From a virus: a DNA stretch of 64,000 nucleotides. The notes under the pieces were generated by a model. It ran no database searches. It was given only the letters and a program-made list of their open reading frames with translations, and was not told the origin of the DNA. Both the position numbers and the translations under genes were made by a program. The DNA is taken from IMG/VR virus record IMGVR_UViG_3300003690_003399, positions 16,076 to 80,075 of that record, one strand, 5' to 3'. Below are positions 1-7,373 of the stretch, in pieces (position 1 is the stretch's first letter; every line of letters begins with the position of its first letter).

Positions 1-1040
1 TATTGATTGTTGGTACTGGCACAATTGGAGAACCTCTTATTGGTCTCCTGGCAGACTTCAGAAAAAAATTAAATATTGGACATGTGATATTTCACAAGCG
101 CACCCCCCTAGTAGACGAAGTGGCAAAAGTTAATAGTTTAATAAAAAGAGGTGCGAGACTGGCTGTAAATGAGGATCTGATTCCAGCTTTTAAAGACCTG
201 GGGCACGATGTAAAATATGATTTCCAGACAGCGTTGAAGGCGGCGGATGTTGTAATTGACTGCACCCCCGCTGGCAATGAACATAAAAAGAAGCATTACG
301 TAAAATACCCAGGCAAAACTTTTATAGCACAAGGAAGCGAAAAGGGATTTGGAGTGCCATATGCACACGGCATCAATGACGAGGTACTCGATAAGAAACC
401 AGCTTTCATTCAAGTTGTTAGTTGTAACACACACAATATTGCTTCTATTTTAAATTCAATCGACCCAAGCGTTGCTAGCATAGAGCGTGGAGACTTTGTT
501 TGTATTCGGAGAGCTAACGATATAAGCCAAGAAGGGGGCTTTATACCTTCCCCACAGGTAGGCGCCCACGATTCTGAAAAATTTGGTACCCACCACGCCA
601 AAGATGCATATGACCTGTTTCGCGCGAAGGAAAAGTTTGTTAATATTTTTTCAAGCGCCCTTAAAGTTAATTCTCAATATATGCATATTATTCGCTTTAA
701 TGTGGTAGCTTATGGATACATATCAAAAGAAAATTTAATTAATCGCTTTAGAGAGAATAAGTTTGTAGCACTCACCCACAAAGAAGCTACAAATAGAGTA
801 TTTTCTTTTGGGAGAGACCATGGATATTATGGACGTATTTTTAATCAAACGGTAATATCAATACCAACCCTCGCAGTCGAGAATCTACCGGGCAAAACAA
901 AAATAAGTGGATTTTGCTTCACGCCACAAGATGGAAACTCACTTCTCAGCAGCGTTGCGGCCGCACTATACGGAATATACGAAGAAGAATATCTTTCTAA
1001 AATGAAGTTATTTGATGATTTTCTTTTTGCGGAGATCTAA
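1..1040 (+). CDS. Type II glyceraldehyde-3-phosphate dehydrogenase-like protein, 5'-truncated by window edge
   Basis: The reading frame is open from the left edge, so the first few residues are missing. The visible start has a Rossmann nucleotide-binding loop (VGTGTIG). About 80 residues later comes VIDCTPAGN, matching the DATPGG segment of archaeal-type (type II) GAPDH, then AQGSEKGFGVPYA and the active-site stretch VVSCNTHN with the catalytic cysteine near residue 141. A later segment, SSALKVNSQYMHII, fits the family's conserved MHxH-type region. Family members interconvert glyceraldehyde 3-phosphate and 1,3-bisphosphoglycerate with NAD(P). Type II enzymes are typical of archaea and uncommon in bacteria, so a phage copy is notable. 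It could act in host carbon metabolism or on another sugar phosphate; the substrate is inferred. It overlaps the next gene by one base (TAATG). Confidence 0.72.
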   Translation, partial: LIVGTGTIGEPLIGLLADFRKKLNIGHVIFHKRTPLVDEVAKVNSLIKRGARLAVNEDLIPAFKDLGHDVKYDFQTALKAADVVIDCTPAGNEHKKKHYVKYPGKTFIAQGSEKGFGVPYAHGINDEVLDKKPAFIQVVSCNTHNIASILNSIDPSVASIERGDFVCIRRANDISQEGGFIPSPQVGAHDSEKFGTHHAKDAYDLFRAKEKFVNIFSSALKVNSQYMHIIRFNVVAYGYISKENLINRFRENKFVALTHKEATNRVFSFGRDHGYYGRIFNQTVISIPTLAVENLPGKTKISGFCFTPQDGNSLLSSVAAALYGIYEEEYLSKMKLFDDFLFAEI

Positions 1041-1366
1041 TGAAATTTAATCGTAGCTACGTTTGCGAACCAAATAATATATCGATAACAGCTGAAAACA
1101 CTCCCCACCACAGCAAGGGAATCAAACTTATTTTTTATTTTGACAATAAAGAAGCATTTGCCACAACACAAGGTTTACCAACATATATTCCCGATAATGA
1201 TGATATTGATAATATAGTTCGTTCCTATTGTAATTTGATAAAAGGCTGTACTAAAAGGTATATACAAGACAGATTTCCAACAGATAAAGTAATGGTAATC
1301 ATGTTAGTAAATAAATCTTTAAAGACGGTGCGCGCAAAAACTGGAAAGCTAATTTGGAGAAGCTAG
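1040..1366 (+). CDS. Hypothetical protein, 108 aa
   Basis: I do not recognise this protein. It starts at the ATG overlapping the stop of the GAPDH-like gene, so the two are probably translationally coupled. It has mixed charge, no membrane segment or signal peptide, a hydrophobic beta-like stretch near residue 30 (KLIFYF) and another near 85 (VMVIMLV), and a basic C-terminus. It ends base-to-base against the stop codon of the reverse-strand protease gene. Function unknown; coupling to the dehydrogenase is the only contextual hint. Confidence 0.6.
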   Translation: MKFNRSYVCEPNNISITAENTPHHSKGIKLIFYFDNKEAFATTQGLPTYIPDNDDIDNIVRSYCNLIKGCTKRYIQDRFPTDKVMVIMLVNKSLKTVRAKTGKLIWRS

Positions 1367-2110
1367 CTAAAGGTGATAATATTTAGCACTTTTTTCTTCA
1401 ATAAAGTCCATCAATGAGTTATAAGGTGGCCCAATAGAAATTTGAGGAAATCTTCTAAGTAACGAGTGAATTAACCCTATTAATTCAAATTTATCATTTA
1501 AAACCATTGATCCTGAAGATCCCGGCGCCGCCATCAAAGTGTAGACAGAAACGCGATCAAGGCCCCATTTGTTAGTGGCTTCTCCGTTATAAAAACCCTC
1601 ATTGATTGGCACCATTTGATAATCGAATATTCCTATGGGCGCGCCAATATTGTATATACGGGATCCAGGCAATGGCTTGTATGCCGCAACCTTTAGTGGG
1701 GGCCTACGTAAGTCTTTAGAGAAGAGCATACATATATCACTAGCATTATCTTTTGTTAATAAACGGGCTTTATATTTTTTACCATCAATATCGATCAATT
1801 TAAATGTGGTATAAAAAGCGGTGGGCGCCGAAGTGCAAACATGAGCAGCGGTTATAACTAAACTTCCATTATTGGTATTTTTTATTACAAAGCCAGATCC
1901 GATATAATGAGCAGTCTGGCCAATTTTAAAACATCTCTTAAAAAGACATATTTTACTTTCTTCCTTCACAGTCACAAACATAAAAGATTCGCGAGGTAAA
2001 TTATGAGCCGTTTCTTCTGCGGTATAGTTATAAGTATTTCTATGATGGTGGTGAGTATATGTACAAGTCATCAAAAAAAGAACTAATAAAGGCATTAGAA
2101 ATTTTTTCAT
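1367..2110 (-). CDS. Exported trypsin-like serine protease
   Basis: A 247-aa protein with a hydrophobic N-terminal signal (KFLMPLLVLFLM) followed by a cysteine at residue 16. The sequence before that cysteine is not a canonical lipobox, so lipoprotein status is uncertain. A His-rich run follows. The chymotrypsin-fold catalytic triad is visible: His90 in ITAAHVC, Asp125 in NASDICML, Ser199 in PGSSGS. Two cysteines around residues 55-60 may form a disulfide. It would act outside the cytoplasm, in the periplasm or on the virion. It is the second gene of a two-gene reverse-strand operon, overlapping the upstream gene by 4 bases, in an otherwise forward-strand window. Substrate unknown. Confidence 0.83.
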   Translation of the reverse strand: MKKFLMPLLVLFLMTCTYTHHHHRNTYNYTAEETAHNLPRESFMFVTVKEESKICLFKRCFKIGQTAHYIGSGFVIKNTNNGSLVITAAHVCTSAPTAFYTTFKLIDIDGKKYKARLLTKDNASDICMLFSKDLRRPPLKVAAYKPLPGSRIYNIGAPIGIFDYQMVPINEGFYNGEATNKWGLDRVSVYTLMAAPGSSGSMVLNDKFELIGLIHSLLRRFPQISIGPPYNSLMDFIEEKSAKYYHL

Positions 2111-2571
2111 TTCTTAGCCAACTCCAATTTCCATTTTATTTTAACACTTTTCTTCCCATTCTTATCTTTGAATTCCTTTTCTTCATATTCTGCAACCACT
2201 CTCATTCCTTTATTTGTCCACTTTGCAACCACCTTTTCAGGATCCATTTCAGGATAGCGACCCATTACTACGTCAATTATAAATTGTATACTTGCTTTAA
2301 TAAGAGCTGCATCTTCTGTTTCATATCGCGTGACTACATGCTTTTTTTTATCCTTATGAATTTTATCCAACCAAACAAGACATCTTGCAAATTTGGGTAA
2401 AATTTGCATTTTAATTGAGGCCTCCTGTGATGCGCTAACTTCATATAAAAATCCTTTAATGGCATATACCTGGTCGTTATCCATGGGGGTACAACCCTTC
2501 TCACATAAGGCGATTTTAGCTTGCGCTATAGTCGGGATAAGTAAGAATGTAACTATCAATGCTTTTTTCAT
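2107..2571 (-). CDS. Secreted hypothetical protein, 154 aa
   Basis: The N-terminus is a textbook Sec signal peptide: MKK, a hydrophobic core (ALIVTFLLIPTI) and an AQA-type cleavage site near residue 18. The mature part is lysine-rich, begins with two cysteines (residues 23 and 27) and has no motif I recognise. A strong ribosome site (AGGAG on the reverse strand, bases 2583-2587) sits about 11 bases before the ATG. It is the first gene of the reverse-strand pair and overlaps the protease start by 4 bases, so the two products probably act together outside the cytoplasm, for example as protease and partner, substrate or inhibitor. That relationship is inference. Confidence 0.72.
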   Translation of the reverse strand: MKKALIVTFLLIPTIAQAKIALCEKGCTPMDNDQVYAIKGFLYEVSASQEASIKMQILPKFARCLVWLDKIHKDKKKHVVTRYETEDAALIKASIQFIIDVVMGRYPEMDPEKVVAKWTNKGMRVVAEYEEKEFKDKNGKKSVKIKWKLELAKK

Positions 2572-2646
2572 TTTTAAAAAGTCTCCTAATAATAACTATG
2601 AATGAATTAAAACAACAGTTCTTTTTCTTATTAAAATAATTAAAAC

Positions 2647-2681
2647 TATTTATAATGTGTATTAAATACAAATTATTTATA
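2647..2681 (-). promoter_or_regulatory. Two candidate T4-type late promoter elements (TATAAATA) for the secreted pair
   Basis: On the reverse strand the octamer TATAAATA occurs at 2681-2674 and again at 2654-2647, in the divergent gap upstream of the secreted-protein and protease operon. TATAAATA is the T4 late promoter element read by gp55, and a gp55-like gene lies at 23303. The predicted leader would be about 70-100 bases and would include the AGGAG site. The gap is very AT-rich, so chance matches are possible. On the forward strand the same gap has TATAAT at 2651-2656 with only a weak -35. Confidence 0.4.
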
Positions 2682-3997
2682 TGGCGAAGAAAACTTATAT
2701 CCTAGACACAAGCGTGTATTTGACAGACGCTACCGCAATAACGGCTTACCACAATAATGATATAATTATTCCATTTAAAGTGTTGGAAGAAATTGATAAG
2801 CACAAAAAACGACAAGACAACGTTGGTTCTAATGCTCGAAGAACAATTCGGACGTTAGATTCACTAAGAGAACGAGGGTCTTTATATAAAGGTGTTCGTT
2901 TAGCCAAGGGCAAAGGAATCGTCTTTGTTAAAAGCTGTGATAAGATCACAAAAAATTTAGATTTATTTGTCGCAGACAATGAAATAATTACAGTTGCGTT
3001 AGAAGAACAACAACGAAACCCCCAAAGAAAAGTAATTCTTGTTTCACGCGATATTAATATGCGCGTTAAATGTGATGCGTTGGGTCTTTTAACAGAGGAT
3101 TACATTATTAATCAAGTAGTTGAAGATACGGATCATTTATATACAGGCTTTAAAACACACCTCGTTGATGAACAAACTATTGATCAATTTTATAATGGTG
3201 AAAAAATTTACTTAGATAAAGAAGAAGTTAAATTACAGCCAAATCATTTTTTGATGCTAGTTTCAAATTCGAATGAAAAGAAAACAGCACTTGCAAGATT
3301 TTATAGTTATTCGAAACCACTTAAAAGGATTAATGGAGAATACAAACAGGGAATATGGAGCGTTCGTCCCCGGAATAAAGAACAAAGCTTCGCTTTTGAA
3401 TTATTGATGGATCCAGATATACGAGTTGTAACATTAGTTGGAAAAGCCGGCAGCGGCAAAACGCTTTTGACAATTGCTGCAGGCCTTGCACAAGTTGTGG
3501 AAGAGTCAAAAGAATCTATATACAAAAGATTAATTATTTCACGCCCAATTGAACCCTTGGGCAAAGATATTGGTTATTTACCAGGAACTATGGAAGAAAA
3601 AATGATGCCATGGTTAAGCCCAATCCAAGATAATTTAAGATATTTAATGGGGAACGATAAAGAAACCTTAAGAATGTATACTTCACAAGGTATAATAGAA
3701 ATTGAAGCTTTGACTTACATAAGAGGCCGGTCAATTGCAGATGCCTTTATTATAATTGACGAAGCGCAAAACTTGACAGCACACGAATTAAAGACTATAA
3801 TTACAAGAGTGGGCGAAAACACAAAAGTTATACTAACTGGAGATATCGATCAAATTGATAATGCCTATGTTGACGAAACGTCAAATGGACTAGCATATGC
3901 AGTTGAAAAATTTAAGAGTCATAGCATAGCAGGACATATTACACTAGTTAAAGGTGAAAGATCTAAAGTTGCGACACTAGCAGCAAAAATTCTTTAA
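2681..3997 (+). CDS. phoH: PIN-PhoH (PhoH2-type) ATPase
   Basis: A 438-aa protein with two recognisable halves. Residues 1-150 are a PIN-like nuclease domain (YILDTSVYL, FKVLEEIDKHK, ILVSRDINMR carrying the expected acidic residues). Residues about 215-438 are the PhoH ATPase, with Walker A GKAGSGKT at 255-261 and Walker B IIIDEAQN around Asp360-Glu361, followed by the TGDIDQID sensor-like segment. PIN-PhoH proteins are thought to be RNA helicase/RNases; phoH is very common in marine phages and its role there is unsettled. No ribosome site is visible before the ATG; the leader is nearly pure A/T. The gene stands alone, divergent from the secreted pair. Confidence 0.93.
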   Translation: MAKKTYILDTSVYLTDATAITAYHNNDIIIPFKVLEEIDKHKKRQDNVGSNARRTIRTLDSLRERGSLYKGVRLAKGKGIVFVKSCDKITKNLDLFVADNEIITVALEEQQRNPQRKVILVSRDINMRVKCDALGLLTEDYIINQVVEDTDHLYTGFKTHLVDEQTIDQFYNGEKIYLDKEEVKLQPNHFLMLVSNSNEKKTALARFYSYSKPLKRINGEYKQGIWSVRPRNKEQSFAFELLMDPDIRVVTLVGKAGSGKTLLTIAAGLAQVVEESKESIYKRLIISRPIEPLGKDIGYLPGTMEEKMMPWLSPIQDNLRYLMGNDKETLRMYTSQGIIEIEALTYIRGRSIADAFIIIDEAQNLTAHELKTIITRVGENTKVILTGDIDQIDNAYVDETSNGLAYAVEKFKSHSIAGHITLVKGERSKVATLAAKIL

Positions 3998-4002
3998 AAA
4001 AC

Positions 4003-4031
4003 TTGACAAGGTAATATATTATATATATAAT
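4003..4031 (+). promoter_or_regulatory. Perfect sigma70-type promoter (TTGACA-17-TATAAT)
   Basis: TTGACA at 4003-4008, a 17-base spacer and TATAAT at 4026-4031: a full consensus housekeeping promoter just after the phoH stop. It probably drives the small acidic gene at 4042 and the run behind it. The expected start of transcription, near 4038, falls downstream of the GGAG ribosome site (4032-4035), leaving a leader of only a few bases. Confidence 0.75.
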
Positions 4032-4041
4032 GGAGATAAAT

Positions 4042-4308
4042 ATGAGTATTGAAAATGAAAATCCAGATCTGCTTAAGCCAGTAGAGAAATCGAATGAACT
4101 AAAAGAGTGGCTTGTAGACTACGTAGGAAACAAATATGATCCAGATTCTGAAGAAGTAAATGTAGAAATGATTATTAAAACAATGGCTGACGAGTTTCCT
4201 GAATTTCTTTTAATTTTAGCCGAAGAAAATTTTATACGAGGATACCAACAAGCCATGGCTGACATCGATGAAGGAGAAAAGTTGATGAGAAAAGAAGGGC
4301 TGATCTAA
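4042..4308 (+). CDS. Hypothetical acidic protein, 88 aa
   Basis: I chose the ATG at 4042 (MSIENEN) because GGAG lies 6 bases before it; an in-frame ATG at 4030 overlaps the -10 element and has no ribosome site. The product is strongly acidic with probable helices (EWLVDYVGNKY, EMIIKTMADEFPEFLLILAEENFIRGYQQAM), no cysteines, no signal peptide and no known motif. The next gene begins 2 bases after the stop. Being the first gene after a consensus promoter it may be expressed early by host RNA polymerase. Function unknown. Confidence 0.6.
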   Translation: MSIENENPDLLKPVEKSNELKEWLVDYVGNKYDPDSEEVNVEMIIKTMADEFPEFLLILAEENFIRGYQQAMADIDEGEKLMRKEGLI

Positions 4309-4310
4309 CA

Positions 4311-5012
4311 ATGAACTATATTTCGGAAAGTGCCGAGAGGGCGAAAAATAATAGTAGAGAAAAATATATTTATGGAGATAAATTAGTTTACATAAAAGAT
4401 CAATTGCCTTATGGATTTGATTTAGATTACGTACTCAAAACAATTGAGAATTTGATTCCGCGTAATTTTTTTGAAAACATTGATTCAATTTATATAGGAA
4501 AGTTTAAAGACTTTGAAAATGGAGACCTCCCCTTTAACGCAAAATACAAAGACAACGCTTTATATGTTACAAACAAACAAGATAACGAAAATGATATGAT
4601 GGATGATATTATACATGAAGTAGCACATGCTGTCGAAGAACGTTTTGGAGACCAAATTTATTCTGATTTTACAATAGAGAATGAATTCAAAGGCAAAAAG
4701 CGCACCCTTTATCACCTTTTAGATCAGGAGGGCTATGAACCTTCTTTAGAACAATTTGATAATGTTGAATATGACAAACATTTTGATCGATATCTTTATA
4801 AAGTAGTAGAATACCCCACCCTTAGTACTTTAACGACGGGCCTATTTTATTCTCCCTATGCGATAACCTCACTTAGAGAATATTTCGCCAACGGGTTCGA
4901 GAACTACTTTTTAAGAGACAAAAGCTATTTAAAGAAAATAAGCCCAGCAGTATATAGCAATATTGCTGATTTATTAGATAAACAATTAGGAGAAGAAAAA
5001 AATGAATATTGA
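4311..5012 (+). CDS. Zincin-type metallopeptidase-like protein
   Basis: A 233-aa protein with the zinc-protease signature HEVAH at residues 102-106 in a helix (DDIIHEVAHAVEE). A second helix has a likely third zinc ligand, Glu190 in LREYFANGFENYF, the layout of gluzincins. There is no signal peptide, so it would act in the infected cytoplasm or be packaged. Residues 60-90 look like the beta-sheet edge strand before the HExxH helix. The C-terminus is lysine/glutamate-rich and overlaps the next gene by 11 bases. Substrate unknown; the protease assignment rests on the motif and its predicted helix. Confidence 0.65.
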   Translation: MNYISESAERAKNNSREKYIYGDKLVYIKDQLPYGFDLDYVLKTIENLIPRNFFENIDSIYIGKFKDFENGDLPFNAKYKDNALYVTNKQDNENDMMDDIIHEVAHAVEERFGDQIYSDFTIENEFKGKKRTLYHLLDQEGYEPSLEQFDNVEYDKHFDRYLYKVVEYPTLSTLTTGLFYSPYAITSLREYFANGFENYFLRDKSYLKKISPAVYSNIADLLDKQLGEEKNEY

Positions 5013-5319
5013 GTTCATTAATGAAAATACTGTTAAAATAAATGCATCAATGCATTGGTCGGGCCAAAGACCGCCGTCACCTCAGAGGAGCTTTATAAAA
5101 AAATCTGATGTGGCTAGAAAGTTTAACGAAAAGCACCGACGCTATGAAATTAAAAATATTACCGGTCCAGACGAGATATGTAACTTTAGAGGAGAAGGGC
5201 ATTCTAAAGGTGAATGGATTCTCACCGTCGAGAAGACGACACCCAAAAAAGTTTTCCCCAGACCTACCATCACTACAGTTAAACCATCTACAAAAAAGAC
5301 CACCAAGAAAGGTGCATAG
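5002..5319 (+). CDS. Hypothetical protein with basic tail, 105 aa
   Basis: Not recognised. It overlaps the metallopeptidase gene by 11 bases and its TAG stop shares one base with the GTG start of the next gene (TAGTG), so it is translated as part of this run. Residues 1-75 look like a small mixed alpha/beta domain with one cysteine. The last 30 residues are rich in Thr, Lys and Pro, suggesting a flexible nucleic-acid-binding tail. The PD-(D/E)XK nuclease next door makes a DNA-related role possible, but that is inference. Confidence 0.55.
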   Translation: MNIEFINENTVKINASMHWSGQRPPSPQRSFIKKSDVARKFNEKHRRYEIKNITGPDEICNFRGEGHSKGEWILTVEKTTPKKVFPRPTITTVKPSTKKTTKKGA

Positions 5320-6095
5320 TGCCACATATATCTTTTTCAGAACTGAAATTATGGAATGAGTGCCCCTGGAAACACAAATTAGTCTATTTAGATGGGATTA
5401 AAGTTTTCGAGGGCAATGAGCATACTGCTTTCGGCACTGCCGTTCATTCAACCTGTGAACAGTTAGTCGAAAACAATATTAAAAATGCGGCCGAATACTT
5501 TCAGGAACAATTTTTGAAAGAACTGAAAGAACTTCCAGAAGGCTACGATCTCAAAAAAGACCTTATAGCCAGTATGCGCATGCAAGGATGTATGCTGACT
5601 GGTCATATACTGCCTTCACTAAAAGAATATTTTGGCCAATATACTATGATTTCTGTGGAAGAGAAACTATATGAAGACATCGAAAGGTACGATGATTATA
5701 GTTTTAAAGGGTATATCGATTTAGTTTTAAAGACTTCAGATGGAAAATATCATATCATTGACTGGAAAACATGTTCGTGGGGATGGGACACGAGACGTAA
5801 AAGCGAAAGAATGACGACATATCAATTAACACTATATAAGCATTTCTTTTGCGCAAAACACAATATAAATCCATCAGATGTAACTACACATTTTGCATTG
5901 CTTAAAAGAACAGCTAAAAAAAATAATATAGAAATATTTAAGGTTACAAGCGGTAACAAAAAAACTGAAAATGCCCTTAAATTATTGAATAAATCTCTTT
6001 ATAATTTAACTAATAAAAATTATATTAAAAATCGCATGGCATGCCAAGGAAAATTTGGTCTTTGCGAATTTTTTAAATCACAAAATTGTAACTAA
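5319..6095 (+). CDS. PD-(D/E)XK nuclease (RecB/Cas4-like), possible Fe-S protein
   Basis: A 258-aa protein from a GTG start overlapping the previous stop. It has the ordered motifs of RecB-family nucleases: FGTAVHS with His43, GYIDLVL with Asp134, IIDWKT with Asp148 and Lys150, and the YQLTLY helix with Gln169. One cysteine near the N-terminus (Cys15) and three near the C-terminus (Cys242, Cys249, Cys257) match the split-cysteine plan that holds an iron-sulfur cluster in AddB and Cas4 exonucleases. Likely role: single-strand DNA end processing in phage recombination or host DNA breakdown. No cas genes are nearby. Confidence 0.8.
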   Translation: MPHISFSELKLWNECPWKHKLVYLDGIKVFEGNEHTAFGTAVHSTCEQLVENNIKNAAEYFQEQFLKELKELPEGYDLKKDLIASMRMQGCMLTGHILPSLKEYFGQYTMISVEEKLYEDIERYDDYSFKGYIDLVLKTSDGKYHIIDWKTCSWGWDTRRKSERMTTYQLTLYKHFFCAKHNINPSDVTTHFALLKRTAKKNNIEIFKVTSGNKKTENALKLLNKSLYNLTNKNYIKNRMACQGKFGLCEFFKSQNCN

Positions 6096-6104
6096 AAGGC
6101 CAAC

Positions 6105-7373
6105 ATGAGCGAAAAAATTAAGATCATGACCATTAGTGATATGCCTTTCGCGCCTTCTGGCGTGGGCACGCAAACAAGATATATCATCGAAGGCATGTTA
6201 AAGACCGGTAAATACCAATTTGTTAGTTTAGGCGGAGCTATGAAACACCCCAATCATAATCCAATTAGGACAGAAGAGTGGGGCGATGATTGGGTCACAT
6301 TTCCTGTTGATGGATACGGTTCACAAGAGATTGTGAGATCTATCCTGCGACAGGAAAGACCCCATATTCTTTGGTTTATGACTGATCCACGTTTTTGGGG
6401 CTGGCTGTGGGAAATGGAAAATGAAATCCGCCCATTAGTTCCTATGATATATTACCACGTTTGGGATAACTACCCTTATCCCACTTATAATAAAAAGTTT
6501 TATGAATCAAACGACTTGATTGCAACCATCTCCAAAGTAACTGATGATATCGTTAAAACAGTTGCCCCCTCAGTAAAAACAATCTATTTGCCACACGCAG
6601 TTAACACGGAAGCATTTAAAAAGTATGATGAAGAAAAGGTTAAACCATTTATTATGAATAGTTTTGGCGACAAATATGATCCAGATAAATTCATTTTCTT
6701 TTGGAATAACAGAAATGCGCGCCGAAAACAAAGCGGTTCATTAATTTTTTGGTTCAAAAAGTTTTTAGATAAAGTAGGACACAATAAAGCATCTTTAGTA
6801 ATGCACACTGATATTAAAGACGCGCACGGGCAAGATCTCGAAGCCATTATTCAGCACCTAGGAATAAACAATGGAGAAGTAATGTTCTCACAACAAAAAA
6901 TAGAACCAGAAATGTTAGCGCTTTTATATAATATGGCTGATTGCACTATTAATATATCAGACGCAGAAGGCTTTGGTCTCTCAACTTTAGAATCATTAGC
7001 ATGCGAAACTCCAATAATTGTCAATATGACGGGAGGGCTTAAAGAACAAGTAACAGATGGTAAAAAATGGTTTGGTATCGGTGTAGAGCCAACATCTAAA
7101 GGAGTAATTGGTTCCCAAGAAATATCATGGATTTATGAAGATCGTCTCTCAGAAGAAGTGGTAGTCAACGCATTACTAGAAATATACAATAAACCAAAAG
7201 AAGAGAGAGATGAGCTAGGTCGTAAAGGGCGAGAGCACGTGATGACTAACTATAATTTTGATGACTTCATTCAAAAGTGGGATGAGTTATTTACGATGGT
7301 TTATGAAGAATACGGTTCTTGGGATACACGCAAACCGCATAACGACCGCTGGATTCTAAAGGAGATCGCATGA
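6105..7373 (+). CDS. Glycosyltransferase family 4 protein
   Basis: A 422-aa GT-B fold glycosyltransferase. The N-terminal half opens with a glycine-rich loop (PFAPSGVGTQTRY) as in sugar acceptor domains. The C-terminal half has the nucleotide-sugar site EGFGLSTLESLACETP with the two glutamates of the EX7E motif, followed by TGGLKE. It is the first gene of the glycan island and overlaps the next gene by 4 bases (ATGA). Donor and acceptor cannot be told from sequence. Such enzymes in phages can modify host lipopolysaccharide, virion proteins or DNA; the many sugar-processing neighbours favour a polysaccharide. Confidence 0.87.
   Translation: MSEKIKIMTISDMPFAPSGVGTQTRYIIEGMLKTGKYQFVSLGGAMKHPNHNPIRTEEWGDDWVTFPVDGYGSQEIVRSILRQERPHILWFMTDPRFWGWLWEMENEIRPLVPMIYYHVWDNYPYPTYNKKFYESNDLIATISKVTDDIVKTVAPSVKTIYLPHAVNTEAFKKYDEEKVKPFIMNSFGDKYDPDKFIFFWNNRNARRKQSGSLIFWFKKFLDKVGHNKASLVMHTDIKDAHGQDLEAIIQHLGINNGEVMFSQQKIEPEMLALLYNMADCTINISDAEGFGLSTLESLACETPIIVNMTGGLKEQVTDGKKWFGIGVEPTSKGVIGSQEISWIYEDRLSEEVVVNALLEIYNKPKEERDELGRKGREHVMTNYNFDDFIQKWDELFTMVYEEYGSWDTRKPHNDRWILKEIA

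Noticed and set aside
138-434. Reverse-strand frame opposite the GAPDH-like gene
   Set aside because: It has no ribosome site or recognisable motif and lies wholly within a well-supported gene.
4030-4041. Upstream in-frame ATG for the 88-aa gene
   Set aside because: It overlaps the -10 box of the promoter and has no ribosome site, while ATG 4042 has GGAG at good spacing.
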